Source of the DNA: CAWVWD01 sp045106825
Lineage (GTDB): Bacteria > Bacteroidota > Bacteroidia > Chitinophagales > Saprospiraceae
Assembly (NCBI GenBank): GCA_045106825.1
Contig: JBGCFH010000232.1
Span: 1-19,653, forward strand
Direction of reading: 5' to 3'
Length of the DNA stretch: 19,653 bases
Below the pieces are notes generated by a model. The model saw nothing but the letters and a program-made list of their open reading frames with translations. It did not search any database and was not told the DNA's origin. Numbering within the stretch: position 1 is the stretch's first letter; each line of letters starts with the position of its first letter. The translations under genes were made by a program, and so were the position numbers. This document shows positions 1-7,746 of this stretch, one piece after another.

Positions 1-1
1 T

Positions 2-1969
2 TCATTGATAATCACATTATCGCAACCTCCAGCAATTGTTTCTAATCCGATGGTTACAACTGTAACTTGTAATGGATTTACAGATGGTTGAGCGTCCGTA
101 GCACCTACAGGTGGTTCTGGTTCATTTGGTTATGCATGGAGTACGAATCCTGCAACAGATACTTTGGCAATGATTTCAGGTTTAGTAGCAGGTCAATATT
201 TTGTAACGATTACAGATTCAACTGGTTGTTCAATTGTTGATTCCGTTAATATTACAGAACCAACAGCATTATTAGCAAATACTAATTCTACGGATCAATC
301 CTGTTTTAATATAATTGATGGTACTGTAAATGCAACACCAACAGGTGGAACTTCACCTTATATTTATGCTTGGGATAATGGTGGAATAACAGATACATTA
401 ACAGGTTTATCAGCAGGAACTTACTTTGTAACGGTGACAGATTCAAGTGGTTGTACTATTGTTGATAGTGCAATTGTAAATGCACCACCAGTGATTACGT
501 CTATGGTTACAACAACACCGGTAAGTTGTGAAGGTGGAACGAATGGAACAGCAACTGTAACAGGTTCTGGTGGTTCAGGAGCATTTACATATACTTGGAG
601 TAATGGACAAATTGGACAAACTTCAACAGGTTTAGGAGCTGGTATTTATATTGTAACGGTTACTGATGCAGTAGGTTGTTTCATCGAAGATACTGCGAAT
701 GTAGTGGAATTACCTCCATTGACACCAGCAGGTGGAATTATTGCGAATCCAGTAAGTTGTTTTGGTGGAAGTAATGGTTCGATTGAAGTATTAGGAATGA
801 CAGGTGGTACAGCACCATATTTATATAGTTGGAGTACAACACCTTCACAAGATAGTTCAGTAGCAATTAATTTAACAGCAGGTGTTTACACGTTAGTAAT
901 TACTGATGCCAATGGTTGTACATTTGGACCAGTAAATGTAACTGTAAATGAGCCAACTGCTCCAATTTCAGGAACAGTAACAACCATTGATCCTTCATGT
1001 AATGGTGAAGCTGATGGTTCGATTACAGTGGATGCAGTCGGTGGTACACCAAGTTACACTTACTTTTGGGCTGATGGACAAACGACTCAAACTGCTTCTG
1101 GCTTATCAATTGGAACATATAATGTGACAATTACAGATGCGAATGGTTGTACGGATAGTACTTCTGGCACATTGATTCAACCAAATCCTTTGGATGCTTC
1201 ATTGACCGCAATTGAAACATCATGTAATGGTATTCGTGATGGTCGAATTTTAGTAGATACAGTATTTGGAGGAACAGGTCCTTATTCTTATTCTATTGAT
1301 GGTGTTAACTATCAACCGACTGATATTATTTTCTTTGGTTTAGCAGGTGGAAATTATGATGTTTCTGTTCAAGATGCGAATGGTTGTATTTATGAAGAAA
1401 ATATTTTGGTAGAAGAGCCACCATTAATTGTTGTGGATTTAGGCCCAGATGTAGAGTTAGAGTTAGGTGATAATATGATGTTAGAAGCAATTGTAAACAC
1501 AACAGATTCATTAGGTTACACATGGACATCAAATCCAGGTGATTCTACGATGACTTGTACTGATTGTCCAACTCCGATTATTACACCGATTCGTACAACG
1601 ACTTATACCGTAACAGTTCAAGACACATCGGGTTGTACAGCATTCGATGATATTTTAGTGACTTTGGATAAAAATAGAAATGTATTTATTCCAAATGTAT
1701 TTACACCGAATGGTGATGGACGTAATGATGAATTCTATGTTTATGCAGGAACAGGAGTAGTTGATATTAAGGCGTTTATGGTTTATGATCGTTGGGGAGC
1801 AAAACTCTATGAAGCAACGAACATTCAACCAAACGATGCTTCAATGGGTTGGAATGGTAGATTTAGAGGACAAGATATGCAACCTGGTGTTTATGTTTTC
1901 TATATTGAGATTGAATTCGCTGATGGCTTAATCTTTCCTTACAAAGGTGATTTGACATTGATACGATAA
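2..1969 (+). CDS. C-terminal part of a SprB-repeat surface adhesin with T9SS type B sorting domain; broken by an in-frame stop
   Basis: Partial gene; the 5' part lies outside the window. The frame is open from base 2 except for TGA at 89-91; the first downstream ATG is at 164, inside a repeat and without a signal peptide, so it is unlikely to be the true start. Numbering from that ATG, SprB-type repeats of about 75-80 residues recur, each opening with SC(x)GxxDG-like Cys at 47, 122, 199, 279 and 354 and closing with TDxxGC; one more begins upstream at TCNGFTDG. Residues about 424-500 look like a PKD/Ig-like domain. Residues about 507-601, starting FIPNVFTPNGDGRNDEF and including YDRWG and GVYVFY, are the CHU_C/T9SS type B sorting domain. 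By family knowledge such proteins are exported by T9SS and act as adhesins, in some species for gliding. No porP/sprF-like partner follows it here. The TGA makes this a likely pseudogene or a sequencing error. Confidence 0.85.
89..91 (+). other. In-frame TGA inside a SprB repeat
   Basis: The frame reads TCNGFTDG, stop, ASVAPTGGSG, and both sides match the same repeat unit without any shift. Other units have Ser or Thr after the DG or NG pair, encoded by TCG or ACT/ACA, so one substitution (for example TCA to TGA) explains it. TGA ends neighbouring genes, such as the DUF2306 and GNAT genes, so it is a normal stop in this organism. Confidence 0.85.
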
Positions 1970-2024
1970 TTTGAGATCTACGAGGTTTCGTTTGACAAAC
2001 ATCAACGATTAGCGATAAAAATAT

Positions 2025-2057
2025 AAAAAGGTACAACTTTCGGGTTGTACCTTTTTT
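2025..2057 (+). terminator. Intrinsic terminator after the adhesin gene
   Basis: GGTACAAC (2030-2037) pairs with GTTGTACC (2044-2051) around a 6-nt loop. Flanking A5 and T6 runs extend the stem to about 13 bp and give the U-tract. It lies about 55 nt after the adhesin stop codon. Confidence 0.85.
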
Positions 2058-2124
2058 AGTTTAGTTTTTATGATAAAATTTAAAAATGTAACTTTATCCA
2101 CGAAACGTAAAACCAAATCAAATT

Positions 2125-3039
2125 ATGTGGAAAGTTATTGTTAATCCAACTTCTGGAAGTGGAAATGCTGCAAAAAAAATTAAAAAAATTGAAGCGAAAC
2201 TAAAAGCGGCTAATCTTGAATACAATATTGATTTTACAAAGTATCAAGGTCATGCTATTGAATTATCAAAAGTAGCTGTAGAGAATGGCTTTCGCCAAAT
2301 AATAATCGTTGGAGGTGATGGAACGAATCACGAAGTGATGAATGGAATCATGCAACAAAAAGCTGTTCCATCGCAAGAAGTAACACAATGTTTAATTCCT
2401 GTCGGAACAGGAAATGATTGGATAAGAACTCATAATCTGTCACGAGATATTGATACGATTATTCAAAATATAAAAACAGGTAAGACAAAATTACAAGACA
2501 TTGGAAAAGCAACTTTTCAAACATCAGAAGGACAAGGAGAACGCTATTTTTTGAATGTTGCAGGATTGGCTTATGATGCGTTTATTGCTGAAAAAATGAA
2601 TGATAATCCAAAATTAGTGAGTAATAAGTTAGTTTACTTCTATTTGATTTTGCGTTGTCTTTTTCAATACAAACCGCAAAATACTCGAATAACCTTTAAT
2701 AATCAAATCGTTGAAAGTCAATATTATACCATCAATATAGGCATTTGTAAATATTCAGGTGGCGGAATGCAACTTGTACCCCACGCAATTCCTGATGATG
2801 GTCTTTTTGCATTGACAACGGTTGGAAGTATGCCGATTTTAGGCGTTATCGTTTCAACACCATTTTTGTACGGTGGAAGAATTCATAAACATCCACGAGC
2901 ATTTGTGACACAAACAAAATCTATAAAAATAGAAAGTTTGGATGATGAACCAATTTTGTTAGAATTAGATGGAGAGTATTTAGGTGTTTCGCCTGTAGAG
3001 TTGGAAATTATACCGAAAGCGTTGCGATTTGTAGTATAA
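2125..3039 (+). CDS. YegS/BmrU-type lipid kinase (diacylglycerol kinase catalytic domain)
   Basis: A 304-residue protein of normal length for the DAGK_cat/YegS-like lipid kinase family. The N-terminus MWKVIVNPTSGSGNA is the usual first strand and glycine loop. The nucleotide-binding GGDGT is at residues 63-67 within IIIVGGDGTNHEVMNG, and PVGTGNDW follows at about 92-99. The C-terminal half has the expected beta-sandwich with PDDGLF and the late LELDGEYLG motif. Such enzymes phosphorylate diacylglycerol or related lipids with ATP on the cytoplasmic face of the membrane; the substrate cannot be told from sequence. The ATG at 2125 fits the family start. It appears to be monocistronic, with a terminator upstream and a convergent gene downstream; a TAACTTTA box (2089-2096) is one mismatch from the Bacteroidota -7 consensus. 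Confidence 0.9.
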   Translation: MWKVIVNPTSGSGNAAKKIKKIEAKLKAANLEYNIDFTKYQGHAIELSKVAVENGFRQIIIVGGDGTNHEVMNGIMQQKAVPSQEVTQCLIPVGTGNDWIRTHNLSRDIDTIIQNIKTGKTKLQDIGKATFQTSEGQGERYFLNVAGLAYDAFIAEKMNDNPKLVSNKLVYFYLILRCLFQYKPQNTRITFNNQIVESQYYTINIGICKYSGGGMQLVPHAIPDDGLFALTTVGSMPILGVIVSTPFLYGGRIHKHPRAFVTQTKSIKIESLDDEPILLELDGEYLGVSPVELEIIPKALRFVV

Positions 3040-3093
3040 ACCGATAAGGTTTTGAAGGTTAAGGACGCAACAAAACGGATGTTAAGATAATTT

Positions 3094-3128
3094 GGAGTGA
3101 TTAGATGATTTTAAGCACCTAATCACTC
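3094..3128. terminator. Hairpin between convergent genes, possible bidirectional terminator
   Basis: GAGTGATTAG (3095-3104) is perfectly complementary to CTAATCACTC (3119-3128) with a 14-nt loop. It sits between the ends of the lipid kinase and sulP genes. Neither side has a proper T-run, so intrinsic termination is uncertain. Confidence 0.4.
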
Positions 3129-3135
3129 GTATATT

Positions 3136-4845
3136 TTACTCCGAATTTTGAATAGCGTATTTATTATACAACTTACCACCAGTATTTCGATAAGCATTGA
3201 TAGCATGATCGGTTTTCAAAAAGAAATAACGAGAACCGATTTTATCCATTAAATCCGAACGCTTTAACACATCTCGAACTGGGCCTTTTACCGCAATAAT
3301 ATAAAACTCAATTCCTCGACTTCGACATTCTTCCAGTATCTCTTCCAAAGCATGAACTGCAGTAGAATCAATATTATTAATACTATCAGCATTCAGAAAG
3401 AAAGCTTTCAAACTATCGCCTTTTTTTATAATTTCTTTTTTAATAACCGCTTTAAAATAATTGATATTGGCAAAATATAAACCGGCATCGAAACGAAGAA
3501 TAAGCGTATCATCAGAGATCTCTAACTCAGGAAAACGTAGAATATTTCTATAAAATGGTTCATTGGGAATCTTACCCAAAACCGCATAATGTGGTCGAGC
3601 TGTTTTGATTAATAATACTAATAACGACAAACCAATTCCGACTAAAACGCCCCATTCCATACCTAAAAACAATGTTCCGAGAAAAGTAGCGACTAACATT
3701 CCTAAATCTGCCTTATCCGTCAACCAAAGGTATTTTATCATACGTACATTGATTAAACCAAAGACAGCTACAATAATAATCGCAGCTAAAACAGGAATCG
3801 GTAAATAGTAAAATAACCGTGTCAAAAATAACAACGTCAAAACAATTAAACCAGCACTAATCATAGCAGCGATTCCAGTTTTTGCACCGGCTTCGTCATT
3901 CACTGCACTTCTCGAAAAACCACCTGTAATATTAAAAGATTGAAACATAGAACCAAAAACGTTCGCTAATCCAATCGCTACTAATTCTCTATTCGGTAAG
4001 ATTTCAAAATTTTTATGTTTTGCTTGTAATGCTTTGCCAACCGCCATGATTTCCATAAAAGCAATCAACGCAATTGTGATCGCAATCGGAAGTAAACTTT
4101 GAATTTTTTCAATCGAAATATCAGGAATGATAAAACTTGGTAAACCATTTGGAATATCGCCGACAATCTTGACTTTATCTCCCAAACCAAATCCCCAAAT
4201 AAATAAAATACCTAATACAACAACGATTAATTGACTTGGTAATGTTTTCTTATTTTTCTTAATCCACCGTAAAATCAGAATCGCAACCACACCAATACTT
4301 AATGCGATTAGATTTGTTGCAGTAATATTTTTTCCAATTTCTATTAATGTCTGATGTAAGTATTGTGTTCTGCCGATGTCTAAACCAAATAAATGTTTTA
4401 ATTGGCTGGAAGCAATGATTAAAGCTGCTGCCGATGTGAAGCCACTTATGATGGGTCGAGATAGAAAATTCACTAAAAAACCTAATCGAAGCAAACCCAT
4501 TAACACCAAAATACAACCGACTACAAATGATAATAAAATGGCTAATGTTATATAATCTGCCGTTCCAGCTGTTGCTAAAGCACCAACGCCAGAAGCTACT
4601 AACAAAGAATCTAATGCAACTGGACCAACTGCCAACTGTCGAATATTTCCTAAAATAGAATAGACGAAAAGCGGAACAATCGAAGCGTACAAACCATAAA
4701 TCGGTGGTAATCCTGCTAACATTGCATAAGCCATACCTTGAGGTATCAACATAACGCCAACTGTTAAACCCGCCGACAAATCACCTTTAAATTGTGATTT
4801 GGTATAATGAGGCAACCATTTTAATATAGGAAAAAAGTGATCCAT
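3136..4845 (-). CDS. SulP-family anion transporter with C-terminal STAS domain
   Basis: A 569-residue protein, full length for bacterial SulP/SLC26 permeases. After a short cytoplasmic N-terminus come about a dozen hydrophobic segments (residues ~22-415). The SulP core motifs are visible: GLTVGVMLIPQGMAYA (26-41), GLPPIYGLYASIVPL and LAVGPVALDSLL (71-82), then NITGGFSRSAVN (305-316) in the later core. Residues about 440-553 form the STAS domain, with the IDST (492-495) strand-turn that resembles anti-sigma-factor antagonists. The family takes up sulfate, bicarbonate or dicarboxylates; no sulfate-assimilation or carbonic-anhydrase gene lies nearby, so the substrate is open. The start ATG is at 4845; a TATATTTG box lies 39 nt upstream. 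Confidence 0.93.
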   Translation of the reverse strand: MDHFFPILKWLPHYTKSQFKGDLSAGLTVGVMLIPQGMAYAMLAGLPPIYGLYASIVPLFVYSILGNIRQLAVGPVALDSLLVASGVGALATAGTADYITLAILLSFVVGCILVLMGLLRLGFLVNFLSRPIISGFTSAAALIIASSQLKHLFGLDIGRTQYLHQTLIEIGKNITATNLIALSIGVVAILILRWIKKNKKTLPSQLIVVVLGILFIWGFGLGDKVKIVGDIPNGLPSFIIPDISIEKIQSLLPIAITIALIAFMEIMAVGKALQAKHKNFEILPNRELVAIGLANVFGSMFQSFNITGGFSRSAVNDEAGAKTGIAAMISAGLIVLTLLFLTRLFYYLPIPVLAAIIIVAVFGLINVRMIKYLWLTDKADLGMLVATFLGTLFLGMEWGVLVGIGLSLLVLLIKTARPHYAVLGKIPNEPFYRNILRFPELEISDDTLILRFDAGLYFANINYFKAVIKKEIIKKGDSLKAFFLNADSINNIDSTAVHALEEILEECRSRGIEFYIIAVKGPVRDVLKRSDLMDKIGSRYFFLKTDHAINAYRNTGGKLYNKYAIQNSE

Positions 4846-4883
4846 TGTTTTCGCTTATAAATTTAGGTAATATTCTTGATTGA

Positions 4884-4891
4884 CAAATATA
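4884..4891 (-). promoter_or_regulatory. Candidate -7 box for sulP
   Basis: On the minus strand this reads TATATTTG, a perfect match to the Bacteroidota TAnnTTTG box, 39 nt before the sulP ATG. No good -33 TTTG is seen at the usual distance, and such boxes occur by chance in AT-rich DNA. Confidence 0.35.
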
Positions 4892-4938
4892 TTTTTTATC
4901 AATGAATTAGTAAGTGACACGAATTACAGAATTAATCA

Positions 4939-6777
4939 TTAAAGGACTTTAAAAGTCGTTCGCCTATTCATTTGATGTTCTGTATCAGAACAACTGGTAC
5001 AATCACAAGAGGAAGCCAGTACACTTTCTCCAAAACCTCGTCCTGTCAATCGACTACTCGAAATTCCTTTTGAAATTAAATATTGGACAACAAAATCTGC
5101 CCTTTTTTGTGATAATGTTTGATTATAGGTTTCACTTCCTCGACAATCTGTATGAGCGGCTAACTGAATTTTAATCTGTGGATTTTGTTTCAATACGTTT
5201 GCCAATTCATCTAATACGGGCAACGAACTTGTTTGAACATTTGCAGCATCATAATCATAATAAACATTATCTAATTTGATTTCTACATTTTTAAAAATCT
5301 TATCCATTTCGATTTCAAAATTAGCGGTTCGATTAAGATTTGATAACTGACTCAAAATATCTTCTTCTGATATTTTTAAAACCTTATTAAAATAACCACT
5401 TTTTACGAAAGTAAAAGTGTAGTCTTTGTCTTTGAGACCATCTAAAACGTGTTTTCCCTTACGGTCGGTTTTGACAAAAAGCTCTAAACTTCTTTCTCCG
5501 ATATTGACACCGTATAATGATTGTGTACCAATTTGTCCAGAACTCGGATTATTAGCTTCTGCAAATTGTTTTTCTTTAACGACAATTTGAAGTTTGAAAG
5601 GTTGTTCTGTTTCCATTTCTGATTCTGACACTTCTACAACTGGATTTTCCTCCAAATAGTTTTTAATATTTTCTGCTGTAAAAAATGTTTGAATAAACGT
5701 TGGTAAACCAAAACGACCAATCTTTCCAGGCAATAATATCATACTATCTTTTGCAATACAAGCTTCTCCATAGTCCTCGGGATTTAATATTGTTCCAAGA
5801 TATTCTCCATTATAAATCGAATAATAAATTTTGCCATCAGGAGCGATTTGTAACGCACCGACACTTTTACTATCACTTTTACGAATCACTTTTTTTGATT
5901 CCGAAATTTCTTTTGTTGTCAAATCATATTGTGCGATTTCTCCATCAAAAGTCGTAGAAGTATACAAATATTTGCCAGAAGCCGAAAATTCAATACCATA
6001 ACCATTCCCAGCAAAGATTGGTAAAACAATCCCATTACTTACTTCACCTGTCGCATTATCAAAATCATACACTTCAAATCGATCATCTTCATGTGGCGTA
6101 ATCGCTAATTTGTCACCATTTGGTGAAACCTTCAAATAACCAATACTATTTAATAAAATGCCTTTGTGTACCGAACCAACTTTAGAAACAACAGGAAATT
6201 TTTCCAAACCATTTTCTGTTACTAAAAAAGCAAAAAAGGCATTTGTCCGCCATTGATGTGTCATAATCCAAACATCTTGACCATTTTCATGAATAACACC
6301 AGTTACCTTTTCCGTTGCATCAGGCAACAGCATCATATGTTTTTTCAATACTTTTCCATTTCCATCATTTGCTGCAACATCAATCTCGGCATATTCCAAA
6401 CCGTCCAAACCGTCTTCGGAAGCATCAACCGTAAAGACATAATAAATCGTTGCACTTTTAGGTTTTTGTACAATAATTCCAGATTGAGTCGAAGAAGGAT
6501 GTCCATGCAAATCATCTGCACCTTCAATGATGTTATGGTTTTTGTTCCAAACTGTTATTCCATCTGTATACATCAATAAGTTACCATCTTTATCCGAAAT
6601 AACAGAACAACCTTCAAAAGTATTCATTTGACCATCGGTTAATAAAGTCGGTGGATTATTATTAAAGTCTAAACCTAAGTTACGACCAAAATACCAGATA
6701 TTTCCTTCTTTTTGAGCAATTAATGAAAGATTGGCAAATAAGCAAAAAGCGATAATAAGTGAGTGTGTTTTTTTCAT
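4939..6777 (-). CDS. Outer-membrane OmpA-family protein with beta-propeller-like N-terminal domain (PorE-like architecture)
   Basis: 612 residues from the chosen ATG at 6777, which begins a clear signal peptide (MKKTHSLIIAFCLFANLSL, cleaved near AQ). An in-frame TTG at 6798 would only add 7 residues ahead of it. Residues ~25-365 form a repeated beta-strand region (NIWYFGRNLGLDF, LLMYTDGITVWNKNH, YLKVSPNGDKLA, GKYLYTSTTFDGEIAQYDL) that looks like a WD40/PD40-type propeller. Residues ~400-485 resemble a carboxypeptidase-regulatory-like domain (ELFVKTDRKGKHVLDGL). Residues ~500-612 are an OmpA peptidoglycan-binding domain with AAHTDCRGSETYNQTLSQKR and a late Cys cluster (SSCDCTSCSD). This order, less the TPR segment, resembles PorE of the type IX system, which anchors the secretion complex to peptidoglycan. 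A role in T9SS is inference; envelope anchoring is well supported. Confidence 0.85.
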   Translation of the reverse strand: MKKTHSLIIAFCLFANLSLIAQKEGNIWYFGRNLGLDFNNNPPTLLTDGQMNTFEGCSVISDKDGNLLMYTDGITVWNKNHNIIEGADDLHGHPSSTQSGIIVQKPKSATIYYVFTVDASEDGLDGLEYAEIDVAANDGNGKVLKKHMMLLPDATEKVTGVIHENGQDVWIMTHQWRTNAFFAFLVTENGLEKFPVVSKVGSVHKGILLNSIGYLKVSPNGDKLAITPHEDDRFEVYDFDNATGEVSNGIVLPIFAGNGYGIEFSASGKYLYTSTTFDGEIAQYDLTTKEISESKKVIRKSDSKSVGALQIAPDGKIYYSIYNGEYLGTILNPEDYGEACIAKDSMILLPGKIGRFGLPTFIQTFFTAENIKNYLEENPVVEVSESEMETEQPFKLQIVVKEKQFAEANNPSSGQIGTQSLYGVNIGERSLELFVKTDRKGKHVLDGLKDKDYTFTFVKSGYFNKVLKISEEDILSQLSNLNRTANFEIEMDKIFKNVEIKLDNVYYDYDAANVQTSSLPVLDELANVLKQNPQIKIQLAAHTDCRGSETYNQTLSQKRADFVVQYLISKGISSSRLTGRGFGESVLASSCDCTSCSDTEHQMNRRTTFKVL

Positions 6778-6815
6778 AATGGTTTGATTTTGAATCAATA
6801 ATTACTTTTGATAAC

Positions 6816-6853
6816 GTACATTTGATAATACAAATTTCAAATGTACAAAGATA
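6816..6853 (-). promoter_or_regulatory. Promoter box and overlapping 10-bp inverted repeat upstream of the OmpA-family gene
   Basis: The minus strand carries TATCTTTG (6853-6846), an exact TAnnTTTG box. Directly downstream, GTACATTTGA (6816-6825) and TCAAATGTAC (6837-6846) form a perfect inverted repeat with an 11-nt spacer, overlapping the box by one base and covering the expected transcription start. It may be an operator or a 5' mRNA hairpin. No convincing -33 element was found. Confidence 0.45.
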
Positions 6854-6983
6854 GAGTTATGAATAATTATTTAACGATGGAAATAGTAAACTGCTGTTAT
6901 AAAAGCAGTTATTAAAAAAATAAATACAATAATATATTACTTTCTTTTTGTAATTTAGACTTGAAGTTACCAAAATAAATTTC

Positions 6984-7658
6984 ATGAAATTACTAACTAA
7001 AAAATCACTCCTAAATACAACTATCAAAATTATATTATTGGTAGTATTATGCTTATTTGCATTTTTGATGATGCGAATAAGTTATCCTTATCTCGTTCCA
7101 CCTTATCCGACAACGATTGATTTTTTAGCTACAAAACAAGATGTATTACACATTGAACCATGGAAAATTGCCTTTTACATTCATATTAGTAGTAGTTTTT
7201 TAGTGATTTTAGCTGGCTTGACGCAATTCTCGAATACCTTATTAAAAAAGCGTCCGAAAATTCACCGAAATATAGGAAAACTGTATGTCGTAGTAATTTT
7301 ATTCATTAGCGGCCCTTCAGGAATGTTGATGGCTTTTTATGCAAATGGCGGCATATTTGGTCAAATTGCATTTACAACATTAAGCGTTCTGTGGATTACA
7401 TTCACCTATTTGGCGTATCGTTATATTCGTAAAGGCAATGTTTTAGCACATGGAAAATGGATGTTTCGAAGTTTTGCTTTATCATTGTCTGCCGTGACCT
7501 TACGTTTATTGATGTTTACTATTGGAATATTACCATTTTACGTTGATTTTGAAATTGTGTATATGATAAATGGCTGGTTAAGTTGGATGCTTAACTTAGG
7601 AATTACAGAAATATTAATTCGTAAAGGCATTGTAAATCGGTATTTTGGTAGAAATTGA
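6984..7658 (+). CDS. DUF2306 family membrane protein
   Basis: A 224-residue integral membrane protein with hydrophobic segments near residues 14-32, 62-82, 98-116, 126-145, 160-180 and 190-210. It fits the DUF2306 family: a His in the second segment (H67, in AFYIHISSS), the RPKIHRNIGKLYV block (H94) and the LAHGKWMFRSFALSL block (H156) are the recognisable features. The three His residues could bind a cofactor such as heme, but that is conjecture; the family has no established function to my knowledge. The ATG at 6984 gives a short charged N-terminus before the first membrane helix. It is divergent from the OmpA-family gene and convergent with the gntP-family gene, so probably a single-gene unit. 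Confidence 0.8.
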   Translation: MKLLTKKSLLNTTIKIILLVVLCLFAFLMMRISYPYLVPPYPTTIDFLATKQDVLHIEPWKIAFYIHISSSFLVILAGLTQFSNTLLKKRPKIHRNIGKLYVVVILFISGPSGMLMAFYANGGIFGQIAFTTLSVLWITFTYLAYRYIRKGNVLAHGKWMFRSFALSLSAVTLRLLMFTIGILPFYVDFEIVYMINGWLSWMLNLGITEILIRKGIVNRYFGRN

Positions 7659-7688
7659 ATCTTCAATTTTTTTTGAACGTAACGTAAC

Positions 7689-7706
7689 CCGAAGCTCCAG
7701 CTTCGG
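7689..7706. repeat. Short GC-rich palindrome between convergent genes
   Basis: CCGAAGCT (7689-7696) is followed two bases later by its reverse complement AGCTTCGG (7699-7706), giving a stable 7-bp stem with a 4-nt loop. It lies between the stop codons of the DUF2306 and GntP-family genes. There is no T-run, so it is not a classical terminator; it may be a dispersed palindrome. Confidence 0.5.
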
Positions 7707-7746
7707 AGGAAAATCAATTTCGAGTGGAGTTTCACAATACGTAAAA

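Noticed and set aside
89..91. TGA recoding (alternative genetic code or selenocysteine)
   Set aside because: TGA ends several intact genes in this window, there is no Cys/Sec context at the site, and other repeat units have Ser or Thr there.
164..1969. Adhesin as a complete gene starting at the ATG at 164
   Set aside because: That ATG is in the middle of a SprB repeat with no signal peptide, which a T9SS substrate needs; the repeat continues upstream to the window edge.
6889..6910. AACTGCT/AGCAGTT inverted repeat as a terminator
   Set aside because: It lies in the divergent upstream region, not after a gene, has only 7 bp and is followed by A's on the plus strand.
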